Shown: positions 49,876 to 61,410, counted from the first letter of the stretch. The stretch is 64,000 bases of DNA from JBDHWG01 sp046328505 (GCA_046328505.1 JAXLWL010000003.1:186001-250000), one strand, 5' to 3'. Numbers and translations: made by a program. Notes: generated by a model from the sequence alone, not told the origin.

Positions 49876-49990
49876 GTTGCGAGCGAAGCGAAGCAACCTC
49901 TCGCCCTTACGACGGGCGGTCTATACGATATGGCGTTGCTGTGGCCCGTAGCGAGATTGCTTCGTCGCGTCGGCGCTCCTCGCAATGACC
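49876..49990. repeat. Pair of inverted intergenic repeats
   Basis: GTTGCGAGCGAAGCGAAGCAACCTC (first unit, 49876-49900) and, inverted, GAGATTGCTTCG...CTCGCAATGACC (49953-49990). The second unit, read on the minus strand as GTCATTGCGAGGAGC..GAAGCAATCTC, is of a type widespread in bacterial intergenic regions. The rest of 49774-50126 shows no gene. Confidence 0.65.
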
Positions 49991-50126
49991 GGCCTGCAGA
50001 TGGTGAATTCTGCCCTATCGGTAGTTCAAACCTTTACGGAACGCGGTGGTGTTGCGCGGTATATTTAAGGAGGTCGTTCCCCTGAACCTTAATAACTATC
50101 TCGCACATGGGTTCAGCAAATAGCAT

Positions 50127-50164
50127 GAGGCACGGAAGGATGTATTGCTGCCCTTCCGTGCCTC
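50127..50164 (-). terminator. Terminator of the DinB-like gene
   Basis: GAGGCACGGAAGG / CCTTCCGTGCCTC, a perfect 13-bp stem with a 12-base loop, 33 bases after the stop at 50197. The T-run after it on the minus strand is weak. Confidence 0.6.
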
Positions 50165-50196
50165 TTCTGGCCGCCTGCCCCTTTGAGAGCGCTACA

Positions 50197-50745
50197 TTAC
50201 GCCTGGACGCGGGCGGCCTGTGCCTGCCCCACCACATCCTCAATCTGGTCCAGGTGGTTATTGTCATGGCGCAAGCCGCTCATGAAGCGCCGGTAGCAGT
50301 TGTTGAACGGCGCGCCCTCCCAGGGCTGGTAGCCGTTCTCGACATCCGGGTTATCCGGCCACATGTCGAGGCTCGCCAGGCGCATGCGGCGGCTCTCCTC
50401 CAGGCGGTCGACGCACTGCTGGATCGTCGTAACCGTCTGCCAGGGAACCTCGGCGCGGGAACGTCCGTGGAACGCGACACCACGCGCCAGCTCCGCCGCC
50501 AGCGCCGCGGACTCTTCGGATGAGGCCGTGATGTGGACGATCAGGTGTCCGAGCGTCCACGGCATATTCACCTCGTCGGCATCAGACGCGTACGGGTCGT
50601 CGGCTTTCGGGTCGATTGGCTGGAAGACGACGTCGGCGTCTGTGCAGTCAGCGATAAGCTCGCGCTGAAAGTCGATCATCTTGTTCGTCCACGCCCGCAG
50701 GTCGTCTTTAGTCAGGGGCGCGTCGGGCGAAGGCAACTCAAACAT
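50197..50745 (-). CDS. DinB-like four-helix protein
   Basis: About 182 residues from ATG 50745, chosen because GAGGAG lies nine bases upstream and a -10 TATAAT (50792-50797, minus strand) sits just before; the longer upstream frame would precede the transcript start. Helical bundle with metal-type His residues: WTLGHLIVHITASSEESAALAAELARG (His in the second helix) and LRHDNNHLDQIEDVVGQA (paired His near the C-terminus), the DinB/YfiT pattern. The family includes thiol-S-transferases and nickel- or zinc-binding proteins of unclear role. It stands alone between noncoding regions. Confidence 0.8.
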   Translation of the reverse strand: MFELPSPDAPLTKDDLRAWTNKMIDFQRELIADCTDADVVFQPIDPKADDPYASDADEVNMPWTLGHLIVHITASSEESAALAAELARGVAFHGRSRAEVPWQTVTTIQQCVDRLEESRRMRLASLDMWPDNPDVENGYQPWEGAPFNNCYRRFMSGLRHDNNHLDQIEDVVGQAQAARVQA

Positions 50746-50791
50746 GGGGTGTTTCTCCTCTCGGTCGCTTTCTTTGCCATTGGATAATGCC

Positions 50792-50797
50792 ATTATA
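50792..50797 (-). promoter_or_regulatory. -10 element of the DinB-like gene
   Basis: TATAAT on the minus strand, with no good -35. It lies 47 bases before ATG 50745 and supports that start. Confidence 0.35.
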
Positions 50798-51028
50798 TAG
50801 ACTCCGTTGTGAAGGGAAAGTTTACCGATGGCTTGCACCGCCATCTCATAACTGCCCGCCCCGGCACGTCCACCGCGTAAATGGCGGGCCATCTCGCAAG
50901 CGGCCCAGACATTACCCAAAGAGGAGCCTCGTTATCGGAACAGGCAACCACGAATGGACGTCAACTCAGTAGCAGCCTGATAGGATGCGGATTTTCCGCG
51001 CCTGCAACCCACCACTACGGAGAGACCC

Positions 51029-52246
51029 ATGAGAAACATCCTGCTTCTCATCGGCGGAGCGATCGCTGCCCTTTTGCTCGTATCCGCCACCCAACCCGCG
51101 CTCGCCGCGCCCACCGCGGCAACGGGCGTGACCCTCACCGGCCCGGTCTGGCAGTGGGCCAGCGTCGCCGAAGGCACGTCCGGCGCAGCCACCACCGTCC
51201 CTACCCCGGCCAGCTACACCATCCAGTTCAATCCCGACGGCACGGCCAACATCAAGGCCGACTGCAACAACGTTATCGCCTCGTACACCGCCCAGGGCCA
51301 GAGCCTGACAATTACACTCGGACCGTCGACGATGGCTTACTGCGGCGAAGCCTCGCTGGACACTCAGTACCTCCAGCTCCTCTCGCAAGCGCAGTCGTAC
51401 ACCATCGACGGCAGCCAACTCAAGCTGACGACGCAGAACAACGCGCAGATGACGTTCAACAGCGGCGCGGCCCAGGCGGACGGAGCACAGAGCCTCGGGC
51501 CGGATATCTTGCGCAATAAGAAGTGGCAGTGGGTGCAGACCCGCTACGCCGATGGCTCGACGGAAGACAATCCCAACGCGGCGGCCTACTGGCTCGCGTT
51601 CTTCGGCGATGGCGTGTTCGTGGGACGCGCCGACTGTAACGTCGGCCGGGGTACTTACCGGGCTAACGACAAGAACCAGATCTGGTTCAGGCCCGCGGCT
51701 ACGACTCTCAAGCAGTGCGGCGCCAGCACGCGCTTCCAGGACCTGGTGGACATCGTGCTGAACGCTGAGGGCTACCGCCTGGAGGACAGCGGCAAGGTTC
51801 TCGTCATTGCCCGCCCGTCGGCCGGCTACGAGCTTATCTTCCGCGACACCGGCGCCCCGCCCCAGGATGCCGTTCCCACACAGGGTTCGCGCGTGTGGGG
51901 CTGGACCGAGCGGCGCGATCCCAGCGGCCAGGACATCACCATCGACAACCCTAGCGCCTACATTCTCCAGTTCAAGCCCGACGGCACGTTCAACTTCAGG
52001 GCAGACTGCAACACCGGCTCTGGCACCTTCACGGCTGACAGCCGCGGCGCCGTCACCCTGACCCCAGGGGCCATGACGTTGGCGCTATGCCCGCCCGGCT
52101 CGCAGGCCGACAACATGCTCGCGGCGCTGAACTCAGTCACCGGCTATCGGATCGAGGACGGCGGCGCGGCCGTTGTCCTGATCCTGGGCGACAGCGGCGT
52201 CGAGGACGTCTACCGTCCGGTGGCCGCGGCGCCGAGCCAGCCCTGA
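51029..52246 (+). CDS. Secreted protein with three META (HslJ-like) domains
   Basis: 405 residues. Signal peptide about 1-26 (LLLIGGAIAALLLVSATQPALAAP). Three META/DUF306-type units follow (about 33-150, 158-275 and 285-400). Each opens with a Trp motif (VWQWASV, KWQWVQT, VWGWTER), then FxPDG or FFGDG, an ADCN motif, and a second Cys about 30 residues later, probably a disulfide. The META fold occurs in HslJ, linked to novobiocin resistance, and in many secreted proteins; its function here is unknown. GGAGAG precedes the ATG by a few bases. The LysM gene follows 43 bases after the stop. Confidence 0.85.
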   Translation: MRNILLLIGGAIAALLLVSATQPALAAPTAATGVTLTGPVWQWASVAEGTSGAATTVPTPASYTIQFNPDGTANIKADCNNVIASYTAQGQSLTITLGPSTMAYCGEASLDTQYLQLLSQAQSYTIDGSQLKLTTQNNAQMTFNSGAAQADGAQSLGPDILRNKKWQWVQTRYADGSTEDNPNAAAYWLAFFGDGVFVGRADCNVGRGTYRANDKNQIWFRPAATTLKQCGASTRFQDLVDIVLNAEGYRLEDSGKVLVIARPSAGYELIFRDTGAPPQDAVPTQGSRVWGWTERRDPSGQDITIDNPSAYILQFKPDGTFNFRADCNTGSGTFTADSRGAVTLTPGAMTLALCPPGSQADNMLAALNSVTGYRIEDGGAAVVLILGDSGVEDVYRPVAAAPSQP

Positions 52247-52289
52247 TACCGGCCCCAGCCGAACCACCATGGAATTGGAGAACACAGTC

Positions 52290-52988
52290 ATGCTCTACAG
52301 ACGACTCCTCATCGTACTCGTGTTCGCGGCCCTCTTCCTGGGCGCCGCCAGCATTGCTTCGGCTCAGGGCGCGGCGCCATCGACGCAAGCCGCTTTGGGA
52401 CCCACTACCACATACTGCGTGCAATACGGCGACACGCTCTACAGCATCGCCAAGCGCTACAACACTACGGTCGACGCGATCAAGAACGTCAACAACCTGC
52501 CGTCTGACACCATCTACGCCGGCCAGTGCTTGATCATCCCGCTGAACGCGCCGCCGACACCATCGACCGACGTGATTGTCGACGACCTGTCGCCGGGCTT
52601 TGTCCGCGGCGGCGACCCGGCCGGCTGGTACCAGCAAAACATCGGCTATCTCGACCATAGCTACTGGTCCTACAACAACCAGGTGGACCAGCCGGACCAG
52701 AACTGGGGGCGCTGGTATCCCGTGCTCAAGCCCGGCTACTACGAAGTCTACGCCTTCATTCCGGCCCAGAACGCCTTCGCGAAGTCGGCGAAGTACACGA
52801 TCCGAACCGCTGACGGCTACCCCACCCGAATTGTCAACCAATCGCTGTACTACAACCAGTGGGTGTCCCTGGGCACCTACCGTTTCAACGGCGACGGCAA
52901 TGAGTACGTCTATCTCAACGACGCCACCGGTGAGCCGAGGCTCAGCGTGAGGCTGGCGTGGGATGCTGTGAAATGGTCGCCGCGCTAA
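52290..52988 (+). CDS. Secreted LysM protein with golvesin-like C-terminal domain
   Basis: About 232 residues from ATG 52290; GGAG lies nine bases upstream, so the ATG at 52269 is less likely. Signal peptide about 1-27. LysM unit about 40-88 (YCVQYGDTLYSIAKRYNTTVDAIKNVNNLPSDTIYAGQCLIIP), which binds peptidoglycan or chitin-like glycans. Residues about 100-232 (VDDLSPGFVRGG; GYYEVYAFIPA; LGTYRFNGDGNEYVYLNDATGEP) match the golvesin/Xly carbohydrate-binding-like domain. It is probably attached to cell-wall or extracellular polysaccharide. Confidence 0.85.
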   Translation: MLYRRLLIVLVFAALFLGAASIASAQGAAPSTQAALGPTTTYCVQYGDTLYSIAKRYNTTVDAIKNVNNLPSDTIYAGQCLIIPLNAPPTPSTDVIVDDLSPGFVRGGDPAGWYQQNIGYLDHSYWSYNNQVDQPDQNWGRWYPVLKPGYYEVYAFIPAQNAFAKSAKYTIRTADGYPTRIVNQSLYYNQWVSLGTYRFNGDGNEYVYLNDATGEPRLSVRLAWDAVKWSPR

Positions 52989-53008
52989 CCGCGCACGCGG
53001 CCGATTGG

Positions 53009-53077
53009 CGGTGCTGATAGCAGCACCGAACGATGTGGCGGGCGTTCCTGGGCGAGGCTGCCGCTCAAGAACGCCCG
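53009..53077 (+). terminator. Two hairpins after the LysM gene
   Basis: CGGTGCTG / CAGCACCG with loop ATAG (53009-53028), and CGGGCGTTC / GAACGCCCG (53039-53077). Neither has a clear T-run; they separate the LysM gene from recO. Confidence 0.45.
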
Positions 53078-53115
53078 TCTCGGACTCGGTAGCGCGTTGT
53101 TCGTCTGTAGCGCGC

Positions 53116-53144
53116 TTGCCCCGGAGTGCGCCTGATTGTATAAT
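53116..53144 (+). promoter_or_regulatory. Promoter of recO
   Basis: TTGCCC, 17-base spacer, TATAAT at 53139-53144. A GTG in the recO frame starts nine bases after the -10, so the transcript could be leaderless. Confidence 0.6.
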
Positions 53145-53191
53145 TACCTGCTGTGCTTTTGACGTTTTCTGAACCTAGACAGGTTGTTGTC

Positions 53192-54046
53192 ATGCGCCAG
53201 GCGCGTGAACGGTTATATCGAACTGAAGCCATCGTCCTGAAGCGCCAGGATTTCGGGGAGGCCGACCGTCTCCTCACCATCTTGACGCGCGAGCGCGGGA
53301 AGCTGCGCGTCATCGCGAAGGGCGCGCGGCGGACATCAAGCCGCAAAGCAGGCCACGTCGAGCTGTTCAGCCAGAGCCAGCTCCTCCTGGCGAAGGGGCG
53401 CAACATGGACCTGGTGACCCAGGCCCAGGCGGTCACGAGCCACCCGAGCCTGTACACGGACTTGCTGCGCTACACCTACGCCAGCTACATGGCAGAGCTG
53501 GTGGACAAGTTCCTGGAGGAGGAAGACCCCCACGGCGAGGTGTACGACCTGCTGCGCGAGAGCCTGGCCGCGCTCGTCGCCGATGGCAGCGATGCCCAGC
53601 TCGCGCTCCTGATGCGTTTCTACGAGCTGCGCCTGCTCGGCCTGGTCGGCTTCCAGCCCTCCCTGTTCCACTGCGCCCACTGCCAGTCGCCCCTGGCGGC
53701 CGAGGACCAATATTTCTCGGCAATGGCCGGCGGCGCGCTGTGCCCGAACTGCCGATCGCTCGAAGCTGACGTCGTCCCGCTGCCGCTGACGACGCTGAAG
53801 GTGGCGCGCTTCATCCAGACGCGGGACTACCCGCAAGTGCGCACGATTGCCCTGAGCCCGGACGTCCACCGCGACCTGGAGCGTCTGCTCCTGCGCTACC
53901 TGACGCACGTCCTGGAGCGACAGCTCAAGTCCGTCGAATTCCTGGACCAGGTACGCAACCTCTCGTTGGGGACAAGTGAAAACGACGTACTACTTCACAA
54001 CAAGCGTAATGGCTCGGCGTCCATATCTGAAACAGGCGTGGATTGA
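53192..54046 (+). CDS. recO: DNA repair protein RecO
   Basis: About 284 residues from ATG 53192; the frame is open to GTG 53153. OB-fold N-terminus: YRTEAIVLKRQDFGEADRLLTILTRERGKLRVIAKGARRTSSRKAG. Helical middle: LLRYTYASYMAELVDKFLEEEDP. The zinc site has CAHC near residue 165 and CPNC near 190. RecO helps load RecA onto SSB-coated single-stranded DNA with RecF and RecR. I place the start at 53192 because RecO proteins begin about ten residues before the EAIVL strand, but the promoter position would favour 53153. The last 71 bases overlap the next small gene in another frame. Confidence 0.88.
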   Translation: MRQARERLYRTEAIVLKRQDFGEADRLLTILTRERGKLRVIAKGARRTSSRKAGHVELFSQSQLLLAKGRNMDLVTQAQAVTSHPSLYTDLLRYTYASYMAELVDKFLEEEDPHGEVYDLLRESLAALVADGSDAQLALLMRFYELRLLGLVGFQPSLFHCAHCQSPLAAEDQYFSAMAGGALCPNCRSLEADVVPLPLTTLKVARFIQTRDYPQVRTIALSPDVHRDLERLLLRYLTHVLERQLKSVEFLDQVRNLSLGTSENDVLLHNKRNGSASISETGVD

Positions 54047-54206
54047 ACAGATCTTGCGCGCGCCGATCCGTACCGTCATTCAGGAGAATGGTCGCGTGTG
54101 TCGGTGGGGGTATATTCCAGAGTTAGGGAAGTACTTGAGAGTGATCACTGAACCAGACGGCGAGACGGTCCATAACGCCTTTCCTGACCGTGGGTTCAAG
54201 CCGTGA
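53976..54206 (+). CDS. Small protein paired with DUF2283 (possible toxin-antitoxin-like module)
   Basis: 76 residues from GTG 53976 inside the 3' end of recO, another frame; ATG 54009 is an alternative. Sequence features: YYFTTSVMARRPYLKQAWIEQILRAPIRTVIQENGRVCRWGYIPELGKYLRVI, ending NAFPDRGFKP. This matches a family of short basic proteins usually encoded just before DUF2283 genes. The fold may be related to RelE- or DUF4258-like toxins, judging by the compact size, the Arg/Lys-rich start and the partner gene; no activity has been demonstrated that I know of. Confidence 0.7.
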   Translation: MKTTYYFTTSVMARRPYLKQAWIEQILRAPIRTVIQENGRVCRWGYIPELGKYLRVITEPDGETVHNAFPDRGFKP

Positions 54207-54223
54207 GAAGAAGGCGGCCAGTG

Positions 54224-54460
54224 ATGAAAGTCGAATACGAGCCTGGCTCGGACATGATGTACATAGGGCTGAGTGAGGGTATCGCCACGGAGTCCCAAGA
54301 GGTGGCGCCTGGCATCGTCCTGGATTTCGACGCGGAAGGCCACGTCCTGGGCATCGAAATCGAGGATGCCGCCAGACTAATAGACCTTACGCGCCTGGAT
54401 GTGTCCGCCCTACCTGTTGCCCAGGTCATCCTGACGAAAGACGCGCGCGCCGCAGCATGA
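54224..54460 (+). CDS. DUF2283 family protein
   Basis: About 78 residues from ATG 54224 (GAAGG nine bases upstream). Typical DUF2283 pattern: MKVEYEPGSDMMYIGLSEGIATESQEVAPGIVLDFDAEGHVLGIEIEDAARLID, a beta-rich acidic protein. Such genes follow small basic partner genes, as here, suggesting an antitoxin-like role. Its stop overlaps the methyltransferase start (ATGA), so the three genes may form one unit. Confidence 0.85.
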   Translation: MKVEYEPGSDMMYIGLSEGIATESQEVAPGIVLDFDAEGHVLGIEIEDAARLIDLTRLDVSALPVAQVILTKDARAAA

Positions 54461-55350
54461 GCCACACACCGTCTGCCTTTGAGTGGCGTAACCAGATTCT
54501 CGAAGGCGACTGCCGCGAAATCCTAACCCGACTCCCGGACGGCTGCGTAGACCTCGTCGTCACGTCGCCGCCCTACGCCGACCAGCGCCGTCACACCTAC
54601 GGCGGCGTCCACCCTGACGAGTATGTCGAGTGGTTCCTGCCCATCGCGGCGGGGCTTCAGCGTGTTCTCAAGCCGACCGGCTCCTTCATCCTCAACATCA
54701 AGGAGCGGGTCGCCAATGGCGAGAGGCACACCTATGTGCTGGAGCTGATTCTCGCGATGCGCAAGCAGGGCTGGCTGTGGACCGAGGAATACATCTGGCA
54801 CAAGCGGAACACGGCGCCGGGAAAGTGGCCGAACCGCTTCCGCGACTCGTGGGAGCGCTGCCTGCATTTCACGAAGCAGCGCCAGTTCGCGATGTACCAG
54901 GAAGCCGTCATGGTGCCGATGGGCGAGTGGCGGCACGCGCGCCTGCGCAACCTGAGCGACACAGACCGCCGGCGCGACAACTCGCGGGTGCGGAGCGGGT
55001 TCGGCAAAAAGGTCGAGAATTGGGTCGGCCGCGACATGGCCTACCCGACAAACGTCCTGCACATGGCGACAGAGTGCGGCAACAAGAACCATAGCGCGAC
55101 GTTCCCAGTCGCTCTGCCCGCGTGGTTCATCAAGCTGTTCACGCAGCCGGGCGACGTGGTGCTCGACCCATTCATGGGATCGGGAACTACCGCCGCCGCC
55201 GCCGCGGAGCTTGGCCGGGTGTACGTCGGGATCGAGCAGGATGCGGGTTTCGTCGCTATCGCCCGCGAACGTCTTTGTCAGGCCAACATAGCGGCCCAAC
55301 CGCCGCTGCTGTCTGAGCTAGAGCCACCACTGCCAAACGGCGGACCGTAG
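54457..55350 (+). CDS. DNA methyltransferase of the beta class (probable N4-cytosine type)
   Basis: 297 residues. Catalytic motif IV VVTSPPYADQR is at residue about 37, and SAM motif I LDPFMGSGTTAAAA at about 237, the permuted order of beta-class enzymes; SPPY is usual for N4-cytosine methylation, although N6-adenine enzymes with it exist. Conserved blocks include GSFILNIKERV, WHKRNTAPGKWPNRFRDSWE and VLHMATECGNKNHSATFP. No restriction endonuclease gene lies beside it, so it looks like an orphan methyltransferase. It starts inside the DUF2283 stop (ATGA). Its stop lies in a REP-like palindrome (55347-55374). Confidence 0.9.
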   Translation: MSHTPSAFEWRNQILEGDCREILTRLPDGCVDLVVTSPPYADQRRHTYGGVHPDEYVEWFLPIAAGLQRVLKPTGSFILNIKERVANGERHTYVLELILAMRKQGWLWTEEYIWHKRNTAPGKWPNRFRDSWERCLHFTKQRQFAMYQEAVMVPMGEWRHARLRNLSDTDRRRDNSRVRSGFGKKVENWVGRDMAYPTNVLHMATECGNKNHSATFPVALPAWFIKLFTQPGDVVLDPFMGSGTTAAAAAELGRVYVGIEQDAGFVAIARERLCQANIAAQPPLLSELEPPLPNGGP

Positions 55351-55374
55351 AGCCGCGCCATGGCGTGGCTCTAC
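55347..55374. repeat. REP-like palindrome between methyltransferase and glyS
   Basis: GTAGAGCCGCGCCA / TGGCGTGGCTCTAC: a 14-bp stem with one mismatch, related to the palindrome at 9115-9140. A second GC-rich hairpin (about 55383-55405) follows. It may terminate the methyltransferase transcript. Confidence 0.65.
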
Positions 55375-55449
55375 AGCCTGGCGCCCGCGCGACAGCGCGG
55401 CGCTACATAGATTTAGGCTACTATTCACAAACTTGCGAGCTATTATCTC

Positions 55450-58400
55450 ATGACTGCACTTAACTTCCAGGACGCCATCGCGCGCCTGAGCGAATTCTGG
55501 GCGCAACACAACGCCCTCATCTGGCAGCCCTATAACGTTCAGGTCGGCGCCGGCACAGGGAACCCGGCCACAGCGCTGCGCGTCCTCGGCCCCGAGCCGT
55601 GGCGCGTCGGCTACGTGGAGCCCTCTATCCGCCCCGATGACGCCCGCTACGGCGAGAACCCCAACCGCCTCCAGCAGCACTATCAGTACCAGGTCATCCT
55701 GAAGCCCGACCCGGGCAATCCCCAGGAGCTGTACCTGGACAGCCTGCGCGCGATGGGCATCGACGCCCTGGAACATGACATTCGCTTCGTCGAGGACAAC
55801 TGGGAGTCGCCCGCGCTCGGCGCGTGGGGTCTGGGCTGGGAGGTCTGGCTCAACGGCCTGGAGATTACCCAGTTCACCTACTTCCAGGAGGCGGGCGGCT
55901 CGCGTCTCGACCCGGTCTCCGTCGAGATCACCTACGGTCTCGACCGCATCAATATGGCCTTGCAGCACGTCCGCCACTTCACGCAGATCTGCTGGACCAA
56001 CTCGATCTCGGCCGGCGACGTCAACCTCAAGGCCGAGTATGAGCACAGCCGCTACTACCTGGACGTGGCCGACGTGGACGTTCACCGCCAGATGTGGGAC
56101 ATCTACGCATCCCAGGCCGAGTACTGCCTCAAGAACGGCCTGGTGCTGCCGGCCCACGACTATGTCCTGCGCATGTCCCACACGTTCAACGTCCTTGACG
56201 CGCGTGGCGCCGTTGGCGTCACCGACCGACCGCGCTTTTTCGGCCGCATGCGCGACCTCTCCCGCCGCATCGGGCAGGCCTACCTCGCCCAGCGCGAGGA
56301 GGAAGGCTACCCGCTCATGCGTCTGATGGGCGAGCTTGCCGCACCGCCCATCGTCGTCGACCAGCGGCCGGACGTGCCCGCGCCCGACGCGCCCGCGGAC
56401 TTTGTGCTGGAGATTGGCACAGAAGAGCTGCCGGCCGCCGACCTGGATGTGGCGCTGGCGACGCTGCGCGCGTCCGTGCCGAAGGCGCTCGATGAGGCAC
56501 GGCTGGCGTACGATGAGATCAGGATCGAAGGCACGCCGCGCCGTCTGGCCGTGATGGTCAAGGGGTTGGCGCCGCGCCAGCCCGACCGCCAGGTGGAGGT
56601 GTTCGGCCCGCCCGCCGCCGCCGCTTTCAAAGACGGCCAGCCAACGCAGGCCGCCATCGGCTTCGCCAGGAGCCAGGGCGCGACTGTCGAGGCCATCGAG
56701 GTCCGCGAGCGCGAGGGCAAGCGATACGCCGCCGTCATCCGCAGCGAGACCGGCCGTTCGGCGCGCGAGGTGCTGGCCGAGGTCTTGCCCAGGCTCATCG
56801 GCAGCATTACCTTCGGTAAGGCCATGCGCTGGAACCCGACCAATGTGGCCTTCTCGCGCCCGGTGCGCTGGATCGTCGCCCTCCACGAGCGCAGCGTCGT
56901 CGCATTCGAGTACGCCGGCGTTCCAAGTGGCGCCGTCACGCGCGGCCTGCGCCCCCACGGCTCGCCGGAGCTGCCCATCGCCCAGGCCGAGGACTACCTG
57001 AAGGTGATGCGCGTCGCAGGCGTCGTGCTGGACGGCAACGAGCGCCGCCAGCTCATCCTGGATCAGGGGCAGCACCTGGCGGCTGAGGTCGGCGGCACGA
57101 TGCCGGAGGATGAGGGCCTGCTGGACGAGGTCGTCAACCTCATCGAGCAGCCCGTCGCAGTGCGCGGCCAATTCGAGGCTCAATATCTGGATCTGCCGCA
57201 GGACGTCCTCATCACGGTCATGCGCAAGCACCAGCGCTACTTCCCGGTGCTCAAAGATGGCCGCCTGCTGCCCTATTTCATTGCCGTCGCCAACGGCAAC
57301 GCCGGCCACGTCGACAACATCCGCCAGGGCAACGAAGATGTCCTGCGCGCTCGCTTCGCCGACGCCGCCTACTTTGTCAAGCGCGACCGCCAGCACAAAC
57401 TTGCCGAGTTCGTACCCAACCTGTCGCGCATCACCGTTCAGGCGCGCCTCGGTACGCTCCTGGACAAGACCAACCGCCTGGAGCGGCTGGCCCCGGTGCT
57501 GGCCGAGCGCCTGGCGCTCTCGGCCGAGGAAGCCACGGAGCTAGCCCGTGCGGCTCACCTGAGCAAGGCCGACGTCGCCACCCAGATGGGCACCGAGCTG
57601 ACGAGCCTCCAGGGCGCGATCGGCCGCGACTATGCCCGCGCCGACGGCGAGCCCGAAGCCGTCGCGTCGGCTATCTACCAGCAGTATCTTCCCAAATCGG
57701 CGACCGACCGGCTCCCGAGTGGCCGCGTCGGCTTCGCGTTGAGCCTCGCCGACCGGCTCGACGCCCTCGTCGGCTTGTTCGCGGTCGGCCAGCAGCCGAC
57801 GGCGAACCAGGACCCGCTGGGGCTACGGCGCACGGCGCTCGGCCTCTCCCGCCTCCTGGCGGAGGGAACGCAGCCGCTTGGCCTGCCCGCCGTCTCAGTA
57901 TCGCAGCTCGTCGCCGACGCCGCGGCGGCGCAGCCCGTCCCAGTCGACGACGCGACCCAGGTAGCCGTGCGCGACTTCATCCGCGCGCGGCTGGAGCAGT
58001 GGCTACGCGAGCAGGGCGCTCGCTATGACCTGGTCCAGGCGGTGCTCAGCGCCCAAGCCGACACGCCGGCCGGCGTCGGCCAGGCGCTGCGAGAGCTGGC
58101 CGTGTGGGCGGCGCGGCCCGACTGGACGTCGTTCTTGACAGCCTATGCGCGATGCGTGCGCCTCGTGCGCAATCATCCGAATCTCTACGATCTCAACCCG
58201 GCTCTCTTCCAGCTTCCGGCCGAGACGCAGCTCTACGCGGCGTACCAGGCGGTGGAAGGCGACGTGAAGCGAGCCGAGACCCTGGACCAGGTGTTCACGG
58301 CGATGCTGCCCCTGGTCGGGGTGATCAACACGTTCTTCGACGATGTCATGGTGGAGGTGGACGACGAGGCTGTACGCAACAACCGCCGCGCCCTTCTCCA

Positions 58401-58458
58401 GCGCATCGCCGCGTTACCTCAGCGCTGGGTCGACCTGAGCAAGGTCGAGGAATTCTAG
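55450..58458 (+). CDS. glyS: Glycyl-tRNA synthetase, fused alpha and beta chains
   Basis: 1002 residues. Residues about 1-300 are the alpha chain (LNFQDAIARLSEFWAQHNALIWQPYN; VGAGTGNPATALRVLGPEPWRVGYVEPSIRPDDARYGENPNRLQQHYQYQVILKP; GWEVWLNGLEITQFTYFQ). Residues about 317-1002 are the beta chain (FVLEIGTEELPAADLDVALATLR; FGKAMRWNPTNVAFSRPVRWIVAL; LITVMRKHQRYFPV; the C-terminal anticodon-binding region with YDLVQAVLSAQ). Most bacteria with this bacterial-type enzyme encode two separate subunits; fused forms are known in some groups such as Chlamydia. It charges tRNA-Gly. No T-box leader is visible upstream. Confidence 0.95.
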   Translation: MTALNFQDAIARLSEFWAQHNALIWQPYNVQVGAGTGNPATALRVLGPEPWRVGYVEPSIRPDDARYGENPNRLQQHYQYQVILKPDPGNPQELYLDSLRAMGIDALEHDIRFVEDNWESPALGAWGLGWEVWLNGLEITQFTYFQEAGGSRLDPVSVEITYGLDRINMALQHVRHFTQICWTNSISAGDVNLKAEYEHSRYYLDVADVDVHRQMWDIYASQAEYCLKNGLVLPAHDYVLRMSHTFNVLDARGAVGVTDRPRFFGRMRDLSRRIGQAYLAQREEEGYPLMRLMGELAAPPIVVDQRPDVPAPDAPADFVLEIGTEELPAADLDVALATLRASVPKALDEARLAYDEIRIEGTPRRLAVMVKGLAPRQPDRQVEVFGPPAAAAFKDGQPTQAAIGFARSQGATVEAIEVREREGKRYAAVIRSETGRSAREVLAEVLPRLIGSITFGKAMRWNPTNVAFSRPVRWIVALHERSVVAFEYAGVPSGAVTRGLRPHGSPELPIAQAEDYLKVMRVAGVVLDGNERRQLILDQGQHLAAEVGGTMPEDEGLLDEVVNLIEQPVAVRGQFEAQYLDLPQDVLITVMRKHQRYFPVLKDGRLLPYFIAVANGNAGHVDNIRQGNEDVLRARFADAAYFVKRDRQHKLAEFVPNLSRITVQARLGTLLDKTNRLERLAPVLAERLALSAEEATELARAAHLSKADVATQMGTELTSLQGAIGRDYARADGEPEAVASAIYQQYLPKSATDRLPSGRVGFALSLADRLDALVGLFAVGQQPTANQDPLGLRRTALGLSRLLAEGTQPLGLPAVSVSQLVADAAAAQPVPVDDATQVAVRDFIRARLEQWLREQGARYDLVQAVLSAQADTPAGVGQALRELAVWAARPDWTSFLTAYARCVRLVRNHPNLYDLNPALFQLPAETQLYAAYQAVEGDVKRAETLDQVFTAMLPLVGVINTFFDDVMVEVDDEAVRNNRRALLQRIAALPQRWVDLSKVEEF

Positions 58459-58575
58459 CGGTTCAGCGCGTTCTCTGGTCCCGCCTGTCTCCACTGTGGA
58501 GCGAGAGAAAGGGACCATGAGAGGCGCACCCAACCCCCTATGGCAGGGGGAACCAGTCTCAAGGAGAGCCTGAAA

Positions 58576-61323
<2,748 letters not shown>

Positions 61324-61374
61324 GGCAACCGACCCCAACCCTCTCGCAGAGAGAGAAGGGGGCACCAGATAAAG

Positions 61375-61410
61375 ACACCCGGCCCTCGCGCGAGAGCCGG
61401 GTGTTTATTA
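61375..61410 (+). terminator. Terminator of ppdK
   Basis: ACACCCGGC (61375-61383) pairs with GCCGGGTGT (61396-61404), with an inner CTCGCGCGAG palindrome, then TTATTATC. It lies about 50 bases after the stop. Confidence 0.75.

Noticed and set aside
54457..55350. Complete restriction-modification system
   Set aside because: No restriction endonuclease gene on either side; the neighbours are DUF2283 and glyS.
55351..55449. T-box leader before glyS
   Set aside because: No specifier loop or TGG-containing antiterminator; only 99 bases including a REP-like palindrome.
55318..57396. Open frame of 692 codons on the minus strand
   Set aside because: Antisense of the glycyl-tRNA synthetase.
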